Shown piece by piece: positions 25,436 to 34,127 of a stretch of 64,000 nt of DNA. Origin of the DNA: Chitinophaga japonensis (GTDB lineage Bacteria > Bacteroidota > Bacteroidia > Chitinophagales > Chitinophagaceae); the NCBI RefSeq assembly GCF_007830125.1, contig NZ_VLLG01000003.1, positions 1,629,115 to 1,693,114 of the forward strand. Reading direction: 5' to 3'. The translations under genes were made by a program, and so were the position numbers. Below the pieces are notes generated by a model. The model ran no database searches and was not told where the DNA came from. It saw nothing but the letters and a program-made list of their open reading frames with translations. Position 1 is the stretch's first letter, and every line of letters begins with the position of its first letter.

Positions 25436-26689
25436 TCACGGGTCCAGCGGGTCCCTGGGGTCTTCGTGCAGGCTTTCCGGTACCGGCAGGTACTCCACCT
25501 GGTTATCGTTCAGCTTGCGGGGCTCCTTCAGCGGTATATAGCCCAGGTCACGGCGGCATACCTGCTCATAGAAGATGCTGGTGAGGTATACCAGGTGCGA
25601 GGGGCTGCTGGTGCAAAGTACTTTTTTATCCATGGGGAACCCGTTACGGTACAGGATGCGGTTGGCATTGCGCACATTGGTGGTGGTATGCCGGGCATGC
25701 GGCTCCACGATGATGGCGCCGGCCGGTATGCCGCAACTGTCGGCCAGGAACTTTTTCATTTCTATGGCTTCGCTGTAGGGGGTGCCAAAGGGATGCACAT
25801 ACCCGCCGGACACGATGATGAACGGGGCCTTGTTTTCGCGGAAAATGACCGCGCCGGTACGGCAGCGCGCCTTGCAGGCGGGGCTGATCGGCTGATCGTC
25901 CGCAGGGCCGGCGCCCAGCACCAGGATGGCGGAATACGGGAAGCGCTCCCACGGTATGCGGGGCGCCTGTTTATACGCTGCTGCATTGGTGGCGGCCAGC
26001 GGCTCATGCCTGCCGGCGTGGTCTTTTTTATTGAGCGCCAGCAGGTCCATGGCAAAGTGCAGGGTAGGCGCAAAGAACAGGCCGTCCGCCTCCGCCGCTT
26101 CCTGTCCTGTCAGCAGGGCTTTTACACGCGCCGCGTAAGCGGGGCTTTTCACATAGTAGGCAGCAGAGTCTATCCTGGGATAACGGAAACCGGTATTCTG
26201 CGTATAAGCGTTCAGTATATAGTTCAGTCCTTCCGCTTCTTCCTTCCAGCGCTGCGCCAGCATTTCCGCTTCCGGCAGGGAGGCGTGGCGCATAAAAGCC
26301 CCGCTGGGCTTCAGGTGCGGCTGCAGGGCGGCACGGAATGCGGGTTGACTGCTGTAGAGCTTTTCCAGTGTGCCGGCAACAGCGTCCACCATCTTTTCAT
26401 CCAGCAGTAGCGCCGAGGCATAGCAGGCGGCGCTGGCGCAATGGGAGGGGATGGCAAGGACCTGTTGCCGGAACTGGCGATAATATTTTTTCAGCGTGCT
26501 GTTTTGCGCCAGCGCCTGTTGCAGCGCAGGCTCCTGCTCAAACAGCGTGAGCAGGTAAAAGTTCTTGTCCTGCACATAATTGCCGCTTTGCACAAACTGG
26601 TAAGCAGGGTCAAAGGACGGCTGGTTTTGCGCCCGCAGCAGTACGGGCAGCAGGCCTAACAGGCAGCATAAGTATAAACGGTGGATCAT
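25436..26689 (-). CDS. Exported YdcF/DUF218 family protein
   Basis: A 417-residue protein with a signal peptide (MIHRLYLCCLLGLLPVLLRAQ), a helical N-terminal part of about 220 residues, and a C-terminal DUF218 domain. That domain starts YSAILVLGAGPADDQPIS and continues APFIIVSGGYVHPFGTPYSEAIEMKKFLADSCGIPAGAIIVE, then ARHTTTNVRNANRIL, the typical acidic and Asn/Thr-rich ligand site. YdcF proteins bind S-adenosylmethionine or act near envelope polymers; here the role is unknown. ATG 26689 is preferred over an in-frame TTG at 26698. It lies downstream of the RND pump gene on the same strand with 23 bp between, so it may be the tail of that operon. Confidence 0.85.
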   Translation of the reverse strand: MIHRLYLCCLLGLLPVLLRAQNQPSFDPAYQFVQSGNYVQDKNFYLLTLFEQEPALQQALAQNSTLKKYYRQFRQQVLAIPSHCASAACYASALLLDEKMVDAVAGTLEKLYSSQPAFRAALQPHLKPSGAFMRHASLPEAEMLAQRWKEEAEGLNYILNAYTQNTGFRYPRIDSAAYYVKSPAYAARVKALLTGQEAAEADGLFFAPTLHFAMDLLALNKKDHAGRHEPLAATNAAAYKQAPRIPWERFPYSAILVLGAGPADDQPISPACKARCRTGAVIFRENKAPFIIVSGGYVHPFGTPYSEAIEMKKFLADSCGIPAGAIIVEPHARHTTTNVRNANRILYRNGFPMDKKVLCTSSPSHLVYLTSIFYEQVCRRDLGYIPLKEPRKLNDNQVEYLPVPESLHEDPRDPLDP

Positions 26690-26712
26690 ATGCGCCAAAA
26701 TAATAAAAATAG

Positions 26713-29700
26713 CTATTTCATCAGCTTATAAACCACCGGTGTCACCACCCGCGAAAGCAGGGTGGAGCTGATCAGGCCACCGATCAGCACAATGGCCAGC
26801 GGCGCGATCAGCGGGTTGCTGGATATGGCGATCGGGATCAGGCCGCCAATGGCGGTCAGGGAGGTCAGCACGATCGGCAGGAAGCGCACTTCCCCGGCCT
26901 CCCGGATGGCGGCGTCCAGCGATTTTCCCTGTTGCCGTAGCTGGTTGGTAAAGTCCACCAGCAGGATGGTGTTCTTTACCTCGATGCCGGCCAGCGCTAT
27001 CATGCCGATAATGGCCACAAAGGAAAGCGAGTTGCCCGTTATCCATAGCGCGATGGCGGCGCCCACTACGCCCAGCGGTATAACAGACAGTACGATCAGC
27101 GTGCTTTTGAAGGTGCCGAATTCCAGTATCAGCACTGCCACAAAAAGGAAAACCGTGACGATGATGATGCTCATAAACCCGCCGAAGGAGTTTTCCCGGG
27201 ACTCCACTTCTCCGCCCATCTCGTAGCTGTAACCGGCCGGCAGCGCTACCTGGTCCATCTTCCCGGTCACATCGCTGATCACCCGGTCTACCAGGAATCC
27301 TTTCTGCACAAAAGCCTTCACGGATACCACGCGCCTTTTCTCCTGGTGGTTGATGTTCACCGGCGATGCCTCCAGCTTCAGCTCTGCCACCTGTCCCAGG
27401 GGATAGGCTTTGCCCTGCGTATTGTTCACATACAGGTTGCGGAACACGTCCAGGGTGGGGCGCTCATTCCTGGTACGGGTCAGCAGGATATCATAGTCAT
27501 TGTCGTTATCGTCTGTATACTGCCCCAGGTTCAAACCGGCTACGGCCAGCCGCACGGTACGGTCTATGTTGATGGAGGGGATGCCCAGCAGTTGCGCTTT
27601 TTCCCGGTGTATGGCTACGCGGATATCGCTCTTCAGCAGGCTCACGGGATTGTCCACGTACATGGTGCCGGGCGTGCGTTGCAGCATGCCTTCCACATGG
27701 GCGGCCAGGGCGCGCAGGGTGTCCAGGTTATCGCCGAACAGGCGCACTTCCACCGGCGCCACTACGGGCGGTCCCTGCTCAAAGTTCTTTACTTCCACTT
27801 TGGCGCCGGGAAAAGGCGTCCAGCGTTGCCGCAGCTTTTCTATCAGCGCCAGCTTTTCTTCCGGGTTGGTATGCTCGTCCAGTTGCACGAATATCTCTGC
27901 AAAATCGGTATGCTCGTTTTCCTGCACCACGTTGTAGTAGATGCGCGGGTTGCCCTTGCCTACATTGGTAGCATAGTATTTCACGGCGGGCTCGTTTTGC
28001 AGCACCGCCTCTATGCTGCGGGCTACCTGGTTGGTATATTGCAGGTTGGACTGCGGGGGCGCGGTAATATTGACCAGGAACTGCGGCTTCTCTGAAGCGG
28101 GGAACAGGCTGAAGCCCACTACGCCAAACAGCATGAGCGACGCGCCGAATATGATCACAGTGGCGATGATGGTGAGCACGGGATGTTTCAGCGCTTTATC
28201 CAGCAGGGGCGCATAGCTCTTGTGGATACCGCGTTTCAGGCCCCGCATGAAGATGTTGCCCTCCGGGTGCCCGGTATGGCTGCGCAGCAGTTTGCTGGAC
28301 AGGAAGGGGATGATGGTGAGCGATACCAGCATGGAGGCCAGCACGCAGAGGATCACGGCCAGCGGCAGGCTGCGGATGAAATCCCCGGAGCCTTCCGGGA
28401 GGAACACCAGCGGCATGAAAGCGATGATGAGCGTGATCGTACAGCCTATAACGGCCATGCCTATCTGTTGCGTGGCTTTTAAGGTGGCCTGCAGGGCGCT
28501 GTGCCCTTCCAGTATCCAGCGCTCAATGTTCTCTACCACCACGATGCTGTCGTCTACCAGCAGGCCCAGCGCCACTACCAGCCCCACAATGCTCAGTTGG
28601 TTAAGGTTGTAGCCGAACAGTTGCAGCAGGATAATACCAATGGCCAGCGACAGGGGAATGGAGATCATTACGATCATGGCCGGCCGGAAACCGAGCGGCA
28701 GCAGGGTCACCGCCACCAGCAGTATGGCGATGAGGAAATCCGTACCCAGGCTGCCCAGGCGCCGGTTCACATTGTCTGCCTGGTCAAAATGCTGCACCAG
28801 GTCAATGTTGGGCGGCAGCGTTTTTTTGAACTGTTCGATCACCGGTTTGTACAGTTGCTGCGTTTTGCTGATGTTCTCACCTTCTTTCTGTGCCGCCGCT
28901 ACAAATATGCAACGGTAGCCGTTCAGCCGGGTGAGGTAGGTGGCGTCCTCGTAACCGTAGTATACTTTGGCGATGTCCTTCAGGAAAAGATTGCGCCCGT
29001 TGTTCGTGTATACGATGGTGTTCTTTACCTCTTCCAGTGAATGATAGTTGCCACTGGTCTTGATATTGAAAGTGCGGTTCCCGGCTTCAATGCTGCCGCC
29101 GGGAATGTTGGTGGTCTCATTCTGCAGGCTGCTGATCACGTTACCTGCCGGCAGTCCCAGTTGGGCCAGCTTTTCCAGCTCCAGCTCTATACGTACCTGT
29201 TGTTCGGGCAGGCCGTGTATCTCCACGTTCTTCAGCGGGGCCAGCTTCTCCAGCTCGTCCTGCAGCTTCTCCGCGTAGTATTTCAGCTTGTCCCGCGGCG
29301 CGTTCTCGGATATCAGCGCTATCTGCATGATGTTCACGTCGGAGGGCTGCACCTTCTGGATATCGATGCTCAGGTTGGTCTGCGGCAGATCCCGGCGTTT
29401 ATTGTTCACCGTGCGTACAATTTCCTGGTACTTGTCGTCTACGTTGCTGCTGTACTTGTATTCCACGCGCAGCACGGCCAGCCCGTCGCTCATGGTGGTG
29501 CGGATACGCTTGATATCCTCCAGGCTGTATATCTCTTTTTCCAGCGGGTCTACTACCAGCTCCTCCATATCTTTAGGACTGGTGCCGGGGTATACCACCA
29601 CCACGGTATAGGAGGGCGCATGCATCTCCGGGTCTTCGGATCGTGGCATGTTCAGCAGCGTAGTAATGCCCAGTACAATGATCATGATAAAGATCACCAG

Positions 29701-29742
29701 GGTGAACTGGTAGTTCTTTACTGCGTAATCTGATATTTTCAT
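26713..29742 (-). CDS. RND efflux pump, HAE family (AcrB/MexB-like)
   Basis: A 1009-residue inner-membrane proton-driven exporter with 12 membrane helices and two periplasmic porter regions. It starts MKISDYAVKNYQFTLVIFIMIIVLGITTLLNMPRSEDPE, and helix 4 has the proton-relay motif GLVVALGLLVDDSIVVVENIERWI with two Asp residues. The second half repeats the pattern (FVAIIGMIALAGIEVKNTILLVDF). The length is typical. It is the third gene of the tolC-hlyD-RND operon read leftward and is preceded by an 89-bp insert bounded by an 18-bp direct repeat. Substrates (drugs, detergents, metabolites) are unknown; it is likely repressed by the TetR protein at 32.4 kb. Confidence 0.93.
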   Translation of the reverse strand: MKISDYAVKNYQFTLVIFIMIIVLGITTLLNMPRSEDPEMHAPSYTVVVVYPGTSPKDMEELVVDPLEKEIYSLEDIKRIRTTMSDGLAVLRVEYKYSSNVDDKYQEIVRTVNNKRRDLPQTNLSIDIQKVQPSDVNIMQIALISENAPRDKLKYYAEKLQDELEKLAPLKNVEIHGLPEQQVRIELELEKLAQLGLPAGNVISSLQNETTNIPGGSIEAGNRTFNIKTSGNYHSLEEVKNTIVYTNNGRNLFLKDIAKVYYGYEDATYLTRLNGYRCIFVAAAQKEGENISKTQQLYKPVIEQFKKTLPPNIDLVQHFDQADNVNRRLGSLGTDFLIAILLVAVTLLPLGFRPAMIVMISIPLSLAIGIILLQLFGYNLNQLSIVGLVVALGLLVDDSIVVVENIERWILEGHSALQATLKATQQIGMAVIGCTITLIIAFMPLVFLPEGSGDFIRSLPLAVILCVLASMLVSLTIIPFLSSKLLRSHTGHPEGNIFMRGLKRGIHKSYAPLLDKALKHPVLTIIATVIIFGASLMLFGVVGFSLFPASEKPQFLVNITAPPQSNLQYTNQVARSIEAVLQNEPAVKYYATNVGKGNPRIYYNVVQENEHTDFAEIFVQLDEHTNPEEKLALIEKLRQRWTPFPGAKVEVKNFEQGPPVVAPVEVRLFGDNLDTLRALAAHVEGMLQRTPGTMYVDNPVSLLKSDIRVAIHREKAQLLGIPSINIDRTVRLAVAGLNLGQYTDDNDNDYDILLTRTRNERPTLDVFRNLYVNNTQGKAYPLGQVAELKLEASPVNINHQEKRRVVSVKAFVQKGFLVDRVISDVTGKMDQVALPAGYSYEMGGEVESRENSFGGFMSIIIVTVFLFVAVLILEFGTFKSTLIVLSVIPLGVVGAAIALWITGNSLSFVAIIGMIALAGIEVKNTILLVDFTNQLRQQGKSLDAAIREAGEVRFLPIVLTSLTAIGGLIPIAISSNPLIAPLAIVLIGGLISSTLLSRVVTPVVYKLMK

Positions 29743-29843
29743 CCGTTAATGTTTGATTGTTTACGGGTCGGATGGAACCTCGCATGAATATGTTCCTGTG
29801 AAAAAGCAGGGGCTGTTATGCTCGGTTTCATCCGTTAATGTTT
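29737..29843. repeat. 18-bp perfect direct repeat flanking an 89-bp step
   Basis: TTTCATCCGTTAATGTTT occurs at 29737-29754 and 29826-29843. On the minus strand each copy contains TTAACGGATGAAA, so one copy holds the adaptor's stop codon and the other the pump's start codon. This looks like a tandem duplication or small insertion that split an originally near-overlapping stop/start pair. Confidence 0.8.
29739..29831 (-). CDS. Possible 30-residue coupling ORF between adaptor and RND pump
   Basis: The ATG in the distal copy of the 18-bp repeat opens a frame (MKPSITAPAFSQEHIHARFH and ten more residues) that ends in TGA overlapping the pump's ATG as ATGA. It starts a few bases after the adaptor's stop. 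The peptide has no recognisable domain and may be a by-product of the duplication, but the stop-start overlaps could carry ribosomes from adaptor to pump. Confidence 0.25.
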   Translation of the reverse strand: MKPSITAPAFSQEHIHARFHPTRKQSNING

Positions 29844-30920
29844 TGAAAGGGTGTCTGCCACTACGGTTATCTTACTGCTGTCCGTCAGGTAAGCGCTGCC
29901 GGAAATAATGAGCTGGCGCGCGCCTTCCAGTCCTTTGCTGATGATCACCTGGTCTTTTTCCATGCCGGCAATGCTCACCTTTATTTTATGCGCGGTGCGT
30001 TTGTCGTTGGTAACAAATACATAGCCGGTGCTGCCATCACCGTCCAGCAAAGCATCGTAGGGAATGGCCCAGGGGCCGGCTGTGTTGCCGGCGGCAGGGG
30101 CGCCGCTGGCGTGTATCACCGCCTTGCCAAACATGCCATAGGCAATAGCATCCGGCTTTTTACCGGTCAGACGGATGTCTATCATGAAAGAGCCGGTAAC
30201 AGGGTCCACGCCTTCGGCCCGGCGGGAAACAATGCCCGCGAAGGTTTTGCCGGGCACGGACTCCACTTCCACGCGGGCGCTGTCCTGCAGGTGGATGGCG
30301 GCCCATTCCTTGTTGCTCACCGCCACGCGCAGCATCCAGTTGCCGGACAGGGCGCCGTTGGTCTCTATCACCGCGGCGCCGGATTTTACCTGCTGCCCCT
30401 CACTGGCCAGCTTACGCAGCACATAACCGTTGCGCGGCGCCGTGATCACGGAATGGCTGCGGTTGAACTGCGCGGTGCGCAATTGTTGCCGGGCTATGTC
30501 CAGTGCAGTTTGGGCATTCTGCAGTTGCTCCAGGGTGGCCACGCTGTCCTTATATAGGTTATTGGTGCGCTGGTGATCGCGCTGCGCCTTTTCATAGGAC
30601 AGTTGCGCCTGTTTTACCTGGGCGTCTATTTCAGTGGGGTCCAGGATGGCTACGGTCTGTCCCCGGCGGATGGCGTCGCCTTCCTTCACCAGTATGCGCT
30701 GTATGATGCCGTCTGTTTTAAAGGACAGCAATACTTCATCATCTGTAGTGAATTGCCCGGATACGGGTATGGTGATGTCTCTTGCTTCCGCGTCCAGTGG
30801 CTGCAACTGCACCGGGATGGCCGTATGTTGCGGTATTTCGGAAGCAGCAGAGTGGCTGCCGCAGGCCTGCAGCGCCGCCGTACCGGCGGCCAGCAGCAAT
30901 ATTGCATAGATCGGTTTCAT
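29835..30920 (-). CDS. RND efflux periplasmic adaptor (HlyD/AcrA family)
   Basis: A 361-residue lipoprotein (signal MKPIYAILLLAAGTAALQAC, lipobox ALQAC). The barrel-sandwich half is TDGIIQRILVKEGDAIRRGQTVAILD, followed by an alpha-hairpin (QVKQAQLSYEKAQRDHQRTNNLYKDSVATLEQLQNAQTALDIARQQL), then APRNGYVLRKLASEGQQVKSG and a beta-barrel/MP domain. It links the inner-membrane RND pump to TolC. It is the middle gene of the operon, 56 bp after tolC. The stop codon lies in the 18-bp repeat. Confidence 0.92.
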   Translation of the reverse strand: MKPIYAILLLAAGTAALQACGSHSAASEIPQHTAIPVQLQPLDAEARDITIPVSGQFTTDDEVLLSFKTDGIIQRILVKEGDAIRRGQTVAILDPTEIDAQVKQAQLSYEKAQRDHQRTNNLYKDSVATLEQLQNAQTALDIARQQLRTAQFNRSHSVITAPRNGYVLRKLASEGQQVKSGAAVIETNGALSGNWMLRVAVSNKEWAAIHLQDSARVEVESVPGKTFAGIVSRRAEGVDPVTGSFMIDIRLTGKKPDAIAYGMFGKAVIHASGAPAAGNTAGPWAIPYDALLDGDGSTGYVFVTNDKRTAHKIKVSIAGMEKDQVIISKGLEGARQLIISGSAYLTDSSKITVVADTLSKH

Positions 30921-30925
30921 CTTTG

Positions 30926-30952
30926 AATTAATAATTAATAATTAATAATTAA
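30926..30952. repeat. Short tandem repeat, ATTAATA x3.7
   Basis: A 7-bp unit ATTAATA is repeated between the tolC and adaptor genes, just upstream of the adaptor start on the minus strand. Such a run could vary by slippage and change spacing before the ribosome site. That effect is inferred. Confidence 0.6.
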
Positions 30953-30976
30953 CAATCATTGCGGTACATCAGCACA

Positions 30977-32344
30977 TTATAACGGGTAACCCGCTTCCGC
31001 TCTTTCTATCTCCGCCTGTGCTACCTGTACCTGCGCATAAGCCTGCAGCAGCTCCAGCCTTGCATTGGTGAGCTGTTGCTGGGCGTCCAGCAGCTCTATG
31101 TACAGGAGCTGTCCTTCCTTGTACACCTTCAATTGGTCGCGGTAGTATTTTTCCGCCAGTTGCAGTTGTGTTTGCGCGCTGTGATAGTTGCTGTGCGCGG
31201 TCTGGTAATTATTATCCGCCCTGTCGAGCTCCAGTTTCAGCGCCTGTTCCGTTTCATCGTAAGCTGCCTGGGCGGTGGCCGCATCGGTGGCTGCCTGCCG
31301 GGCGCGGCTGCGCCGCTGGCCGCCGGAAAAGATGTCCCACTGCAGGTTCAGGCCCCAGAGGTAGTAGCGTGATTTATCGTTGAAGTCCCAGTTGTAGGCT
31401 TGTGATCCCAGGTCGAGGAAAGTGCTCAGCTTGGGAATAAAGGCGGACCGTTGCAGCTTTTCCTGCAGCAGCGCCATTTGTTTGGTTTTTTCCAGTTGCA
31501 CCAGCTCTTCGCGGCCGCTGATACCTGATAGCGTGTCTGCCGGGGCGGTTTGCACCACGGCCAGCGCTGCGCTGTCCGCCAGGATGCTGTCTGTGAGCGG
31601 GCGGTTCAGCAGGAAATTGAAGTAGGAGCGGGCGTTCTGCTGGTCGTTCCTGGCCGCGGTAATGGCGGCCAGCGTGCGTTGCTCCTCCGTTTGTGCGCGG
31701 GTCAGGGAGGTGCTGTTGCGTATCCCGTTGCGCAGCATGCTCTGGTTCACGCGGATGTTCTCCCGCACCAGCAGCAGCGCGTTATTGTAGATGTCCACTG
31801 CACGCACCGCCTGGAAGTACTGGTAGTAGGCGGTTTTAACGTCCTTCACCAACTGTCGTTTGTACACGTTTACGGCTGCCTGCTGCCGGCTGATGTCTTC
31901 CCGGCGTATTTTCTGCGCATACCATATTTCCGTATTGATGAGCGGGAGGGAGGTGCGCACTTTGGCGTCGTAGAAATTGTCCGGGTTCAGCAGGAAAGAC
32001 TGGTTGCTGACGGGCGTGAACTTGTCACTGTTGGTCAATTGGTTCAGCGTGGCATACACAGGGTTCATCAGGTCGCCGATCGGTACATCAATGGTGCGTC
32101 CGCCGCTGGTGCGCGTGTAGGTGCCCATGAGGCTTACCTGTGGCAGGAAAAGGCCCCGTGCTTCCTGCAGGGCGTACATGGCTTTTTCCAACCGGAAGGT
32201 TCTTTGCTGCAATGCCTGGTTGCGGGCAAACGCTTCCCCGATGTATTGCTCCAGCGCGCCGGTCTGGGCAGTGGCCGGTGTGGCGGCGCTGATAATCAGC
32301 ATTATTAATATGAATGTAAATAAGTTATTAACCTTCGTTGACAT
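30977..32344 (-). CDS. TolC-family outer-membrane efflux protein
   Basis: A 455-residue protein with signal peptide (MSTKVNNLFTFILIMLIISAATPATAQ) and two OEP repeats with long helices (for example ARNDQQNARSYFNFLLNRPL and YRDQLKVYKEGQLLYIELLDAQQQLTNARLELLQAYAQVQVAQAEIERA). It forms the trimeric outer-membrane channel for the adjacent adaptor and RND pump. ATG 32344 is preferred over a GTG nine bases upstream. An operator matching the TetR palindrome overlaps the bases just before this start (32347-32363). Confidence 0.92.
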   Translation of the reverse strand: MSTKVNNLFTFILIMLIISAATPATAQTGALEQYIGEAFARNQALQQRTFRLEKAMYALQEARGLFLPQVSLMGTYTRTSGGRTIDVPIGDLMNPVYATLNQLTNSDKFTPVSNQSFLLNPDNFYDAKVRTSLPLINTEIWYAQKIRREDISRQQAAVNVYKRQLVKDVKTAYYQYFQAVRAVDIYNNALLLVRENIRVNQSMLRNGIRNSTSLTRAQTEEQRTLAAITAARNDQQNARSYFNFLLNRPLTDSILADSAALAVVQTAPADTLSGISGREELVQLEKTKQMALLQEKLQRSAFIPKLSTFLDLGSQAYNWDFNDKSRYYLWGLNLQWDIFSGGQRRSRARQAATDAATAQAAYDETEQALKLELDRADNNYQTAHSNYHSAQTQLQLAEKYYRDQLKVYKEGQLLYIELLDAQQQLTNARLELLQAYAQVQVAQAEIERAEAGYPL

Positions 32345-32346
32345 AA

Positions 32347-32363
32347 TGAACACTGTTTAGTTT
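32347..32363. promoter_or_regulatory. TetR operator copy at the efflux operon start
   Basis: TGAACA-C-TGTTTAG matches TGAACA-G-TGTTTAG of the operator in front of the tetR-like gene, differing only at the central base, and lies directly before the tolC start codon. Confidence 0.65.
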
Positions 32364-32401
32364 ACGGGCAAAAAAAATCGCGTCTCCGCAATTCCTTTTT
32401 T

Positions 32402-33016
32402 TCAGTTCTTTATCATTTTCAGATAATCTTCTATCGCAGTATCAATGGCATGGCGCACGCCGTCCTCTTCCATTTTCATTACCTTGAAACGGCAGCGCAC
32501 GTTCAGCGCCACCAGGCCATGCACCATGGACCATATGGATAAGGCGGCTACCATTTTATCCCGGAAGCGCAGCAATTTCTGTGCGGTACAGTCCTCCAGG
32601 CAGTCCAGCAGGAACTGGAAACAACCCTCGCCGTTCAGCCAGGCCTCCTCTTTTTCTACCTTGTTCATGGGAGCGCGGATAATGAACATCAGGTCGTACA
32701 GGTCCGGGTGCTCCAGCCCGAACTGCACATATGCCTTGCTGATCTGTTCGAGCTTTTTCAGCGGGCTTTTGCTGACGGCCTTTTCCCGGAAGGTGCGGAG
32801 CAACTGCTCAAACGCCTGCCCCTGTACATCATACAGCAGGTCGTCCTTGTCCTTGTAATACAGGTAGATGGTAGCCGGGCTGTACTCTATTTTGTCCGCA
32901 ATATTGCGGATGGAGGTTTTTTCGTAACCTTCTTCCACGAACATGCGCATAGCCGCCTCCATAATGAGGCGCTTCATTTCCAGCTTTTCCCTTTCTTTTC
33001 TGTCAGCGATGCCCAT
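32402..33016 (-). CDS. TetR/AcrR family repressor
   Basis: A 204-residue regulator with an N-terminal TetR helix-turn-helix (KRLIMEAAMRMFVEEGYEKTSIRNIADKIEYSPATIYLYYKDKDDLLYDV) and a ligand-binding C-terminal domain with TetR_C-like helices. ATG 33016 is chosen over an in-frame TTG at 33037. It is upstream of and co-directional with the tolC-hlyD-RND operon and divergent from the gene at 33127. A palindrome before its own start, repeated before tolC and as a half-site before the divergent gene, indicates autoregulation and control of both neighbours. Confidence 0.93.
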   Translation of the reverse strand: MGIADRKEREKLEMKRLIMEAAMRMFVEEGYEKTSIRNIADKIEYSPATIYLYYKDKDDLLYDVQGQAFEQLLRTFREKAVSKSPLKKLEQISKAYVQFGLEHPDLYDLMFIIRAPMNKVEKEEAWLNGEGCFQFLLDCLEDCTAQKLLRFRDKMVAALSIWSMVHGLVALNVRCRFKVMKMEEDGVRHAIDTAIEDYLKMIKN

Positions 33017-33039
33017 GTTATTTTGTTTACGATGCAAAC

Positions 33040-33060
33040 TTACTGAACAGTGTTTAGTAA
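33040..33060. promoter_or_regulatory. TetR operator (palindrome)
   Basis: TACTGAACAGTGTTTAGTA within 33041-33059, extended by T and A on the two sides, is a palindrome with ten-base arms and one mismatch. It lies 24 bp before the repressor's ATG, in the divergent region shared with the 33127 gene. Confidence 0.7.
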
Positions 33061-33109
33061 ACCAAATATTATTTTGAACAATATTTTCTATTTTGTTTCG
33101 TCTGTTAAC

Positions 33110-33120
33110 TACTAAACACT
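33110..33120. promoter_or_regulatory. TetR operator half-site before the epimerase-like gene
   Basis: TACTAAACACT is an exact 11-base match to one side of the palindrome at 33040-33060, six bases before the ATG at 33127. The other arm is not conserved, so it may be a weak site. Confidence 0.4.
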
Positions 33121-33126
33121 CATTCT

Positions 33127-34056
33127 ATGAGACATACTATCCTTGGCGCAGGCGGCATCATTGCCAAAGAGCTTACAAAAGTATTGCTGCAGCATCAGCA
33201 GCCGGTGAAGCTGGTCAGCCGTCAGCCCAAAGCAATGTCGGCGGATACAGATATTGCCGCTGCCGACCTGACCAATTATGAACAGACCAAAGCGGCGGTC
33301 AGCGGGTCAGACGTAGTGTATCTCTGCGCCGGCCTCACCTATGACCGGAAAATATGGGCCGCCTCCTGGCCCAGGATCATGGAGAACGCGATTGATGCCT
33401 GTAAAGCCGCCAATGCCCGGCTGATCTTTTTTGACAACGTGTATATGTACGGGTTAGTGAAGGGGCCTATGACGGAAGATACGCCCTATCACCCTATCAG
33501 CAGGAAAGGGGAGATCCGGGCGCGCATCGCCACCCGGTTGATGGAGGAGGCAAAGGCGGGTAATATCAGGGCCAGCATTGCCCGCTCGGCGGACTTTTAT
33601 GGCCCCGGGGCAGACTCTACCAGCGTGCTGAACCTGTTAGTGATCAACAAGCTGGCCAAAGGCCGGAAAGCCATGTGGCTGGGCCGCGACGATGTAGTGC
33701 ACAGCTATACCTATACGCCGGATGCCGGCAGGGCCATGTACCAGCTGGGCCAGGACCCCGCTACGGACAACCAGGTATGGCACATGCCTACTTTTAACCC
33801 CGCGCTTACCGGCAAAGAATACATAGCACTGATCGCGGAGCAACTGCAGGTAAAGCCCGCCTATTCCAAAATGGGAGGATTTATGGTCAAGCTGGCCGGC
33901 CTTTTCAGCACCACGATCGGCGAGCTGCATGAAATGCTGTACCAGAATACGGAGCCATACATCTTCGACTCTGCCAAATTTGACCGGTATTTTGATTTTC
34001 AACCCTGCACTTACGGGAAAGGCATCGCAGCTACCATCGCCGCTTTAAAACAATAA
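33127..34056 (+). CDS. NAD-dependent epimerase/dehydratase (SDR) family protein
   Basis: A 309-residue cytoplasmic Rossmann protein. The dinucleotide loop is ILGAGGIIAKELTKVL (GxGGxxA), then VVYLCAGLTYD. An extended-SDR type segment follows with IFFDNVYMYGLVKGPMTEDTPYHPISRKGEIRARIATRLMEE, where Y and K replace the classical YxxxK in spacing, so catalysis is uncertain. It is divergent from tetR and may be controlled by it, as drug-responsive SDR genes often are. The substrate is unknown. Confidence 0.82.
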   Translation: MRHTILGAGGIIAKELTKVLLQHQQPVKLVSRQPKAMSADTDIAAADLTNYEQTKAAVSGSDVVYLCAGLTYDRKIWAASWPRIMENAIDACKAANARLIFFDNVYMYGLVKGPMTEDTPYHPISRKGEIRARIATRLMEEAKAGNIRASIARSADFYGPGADSTSVLNLLVINKLAKGRKAMWLGRDDVVHSYTYTPDAGRAMYQLGQDPATDNQVWHMPTFNPALTGKEYIALIAEQLQVKPAYSKMGGFMVKLAGLFSTTIGELHEMLYQNTEPYIFDSAKFDRYFDFQPCTYGKGIAATIAALKQ

Positions 34057-34063
34057 GTGGATT

Positions 34064-34087
34064 TTGGTTCTTTTTGTGGAGAACTAA
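34064..34087. promoter_or_regulatory. Operator TTGGTTCT-N8-AGAACTAA, copy 1
   Basis: An inverted repeat lies 41 bp before the MarR/GbsR-like gene. The identical arms with the same 8-bp spacing recur at 34599-34622 before the efflux operon. TATCTTCG just downstream (34091-34098) may be the -7 element, so binding would block transcription of the regulator gene. Confidence 0.7.
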
Positions 34088-34127
34088 CTGTATCTTCGCA
34101 GGAGCGCTGACAGAAAGTTACCTGCGA

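Noticed and set aside
29745..29825. Insertion sequence or transposon between adaptor and pump
   Set aside because: Only 89 bp per repeat unit, no terminal inverted repeats and no transposase; a tandem duplication explains it better.
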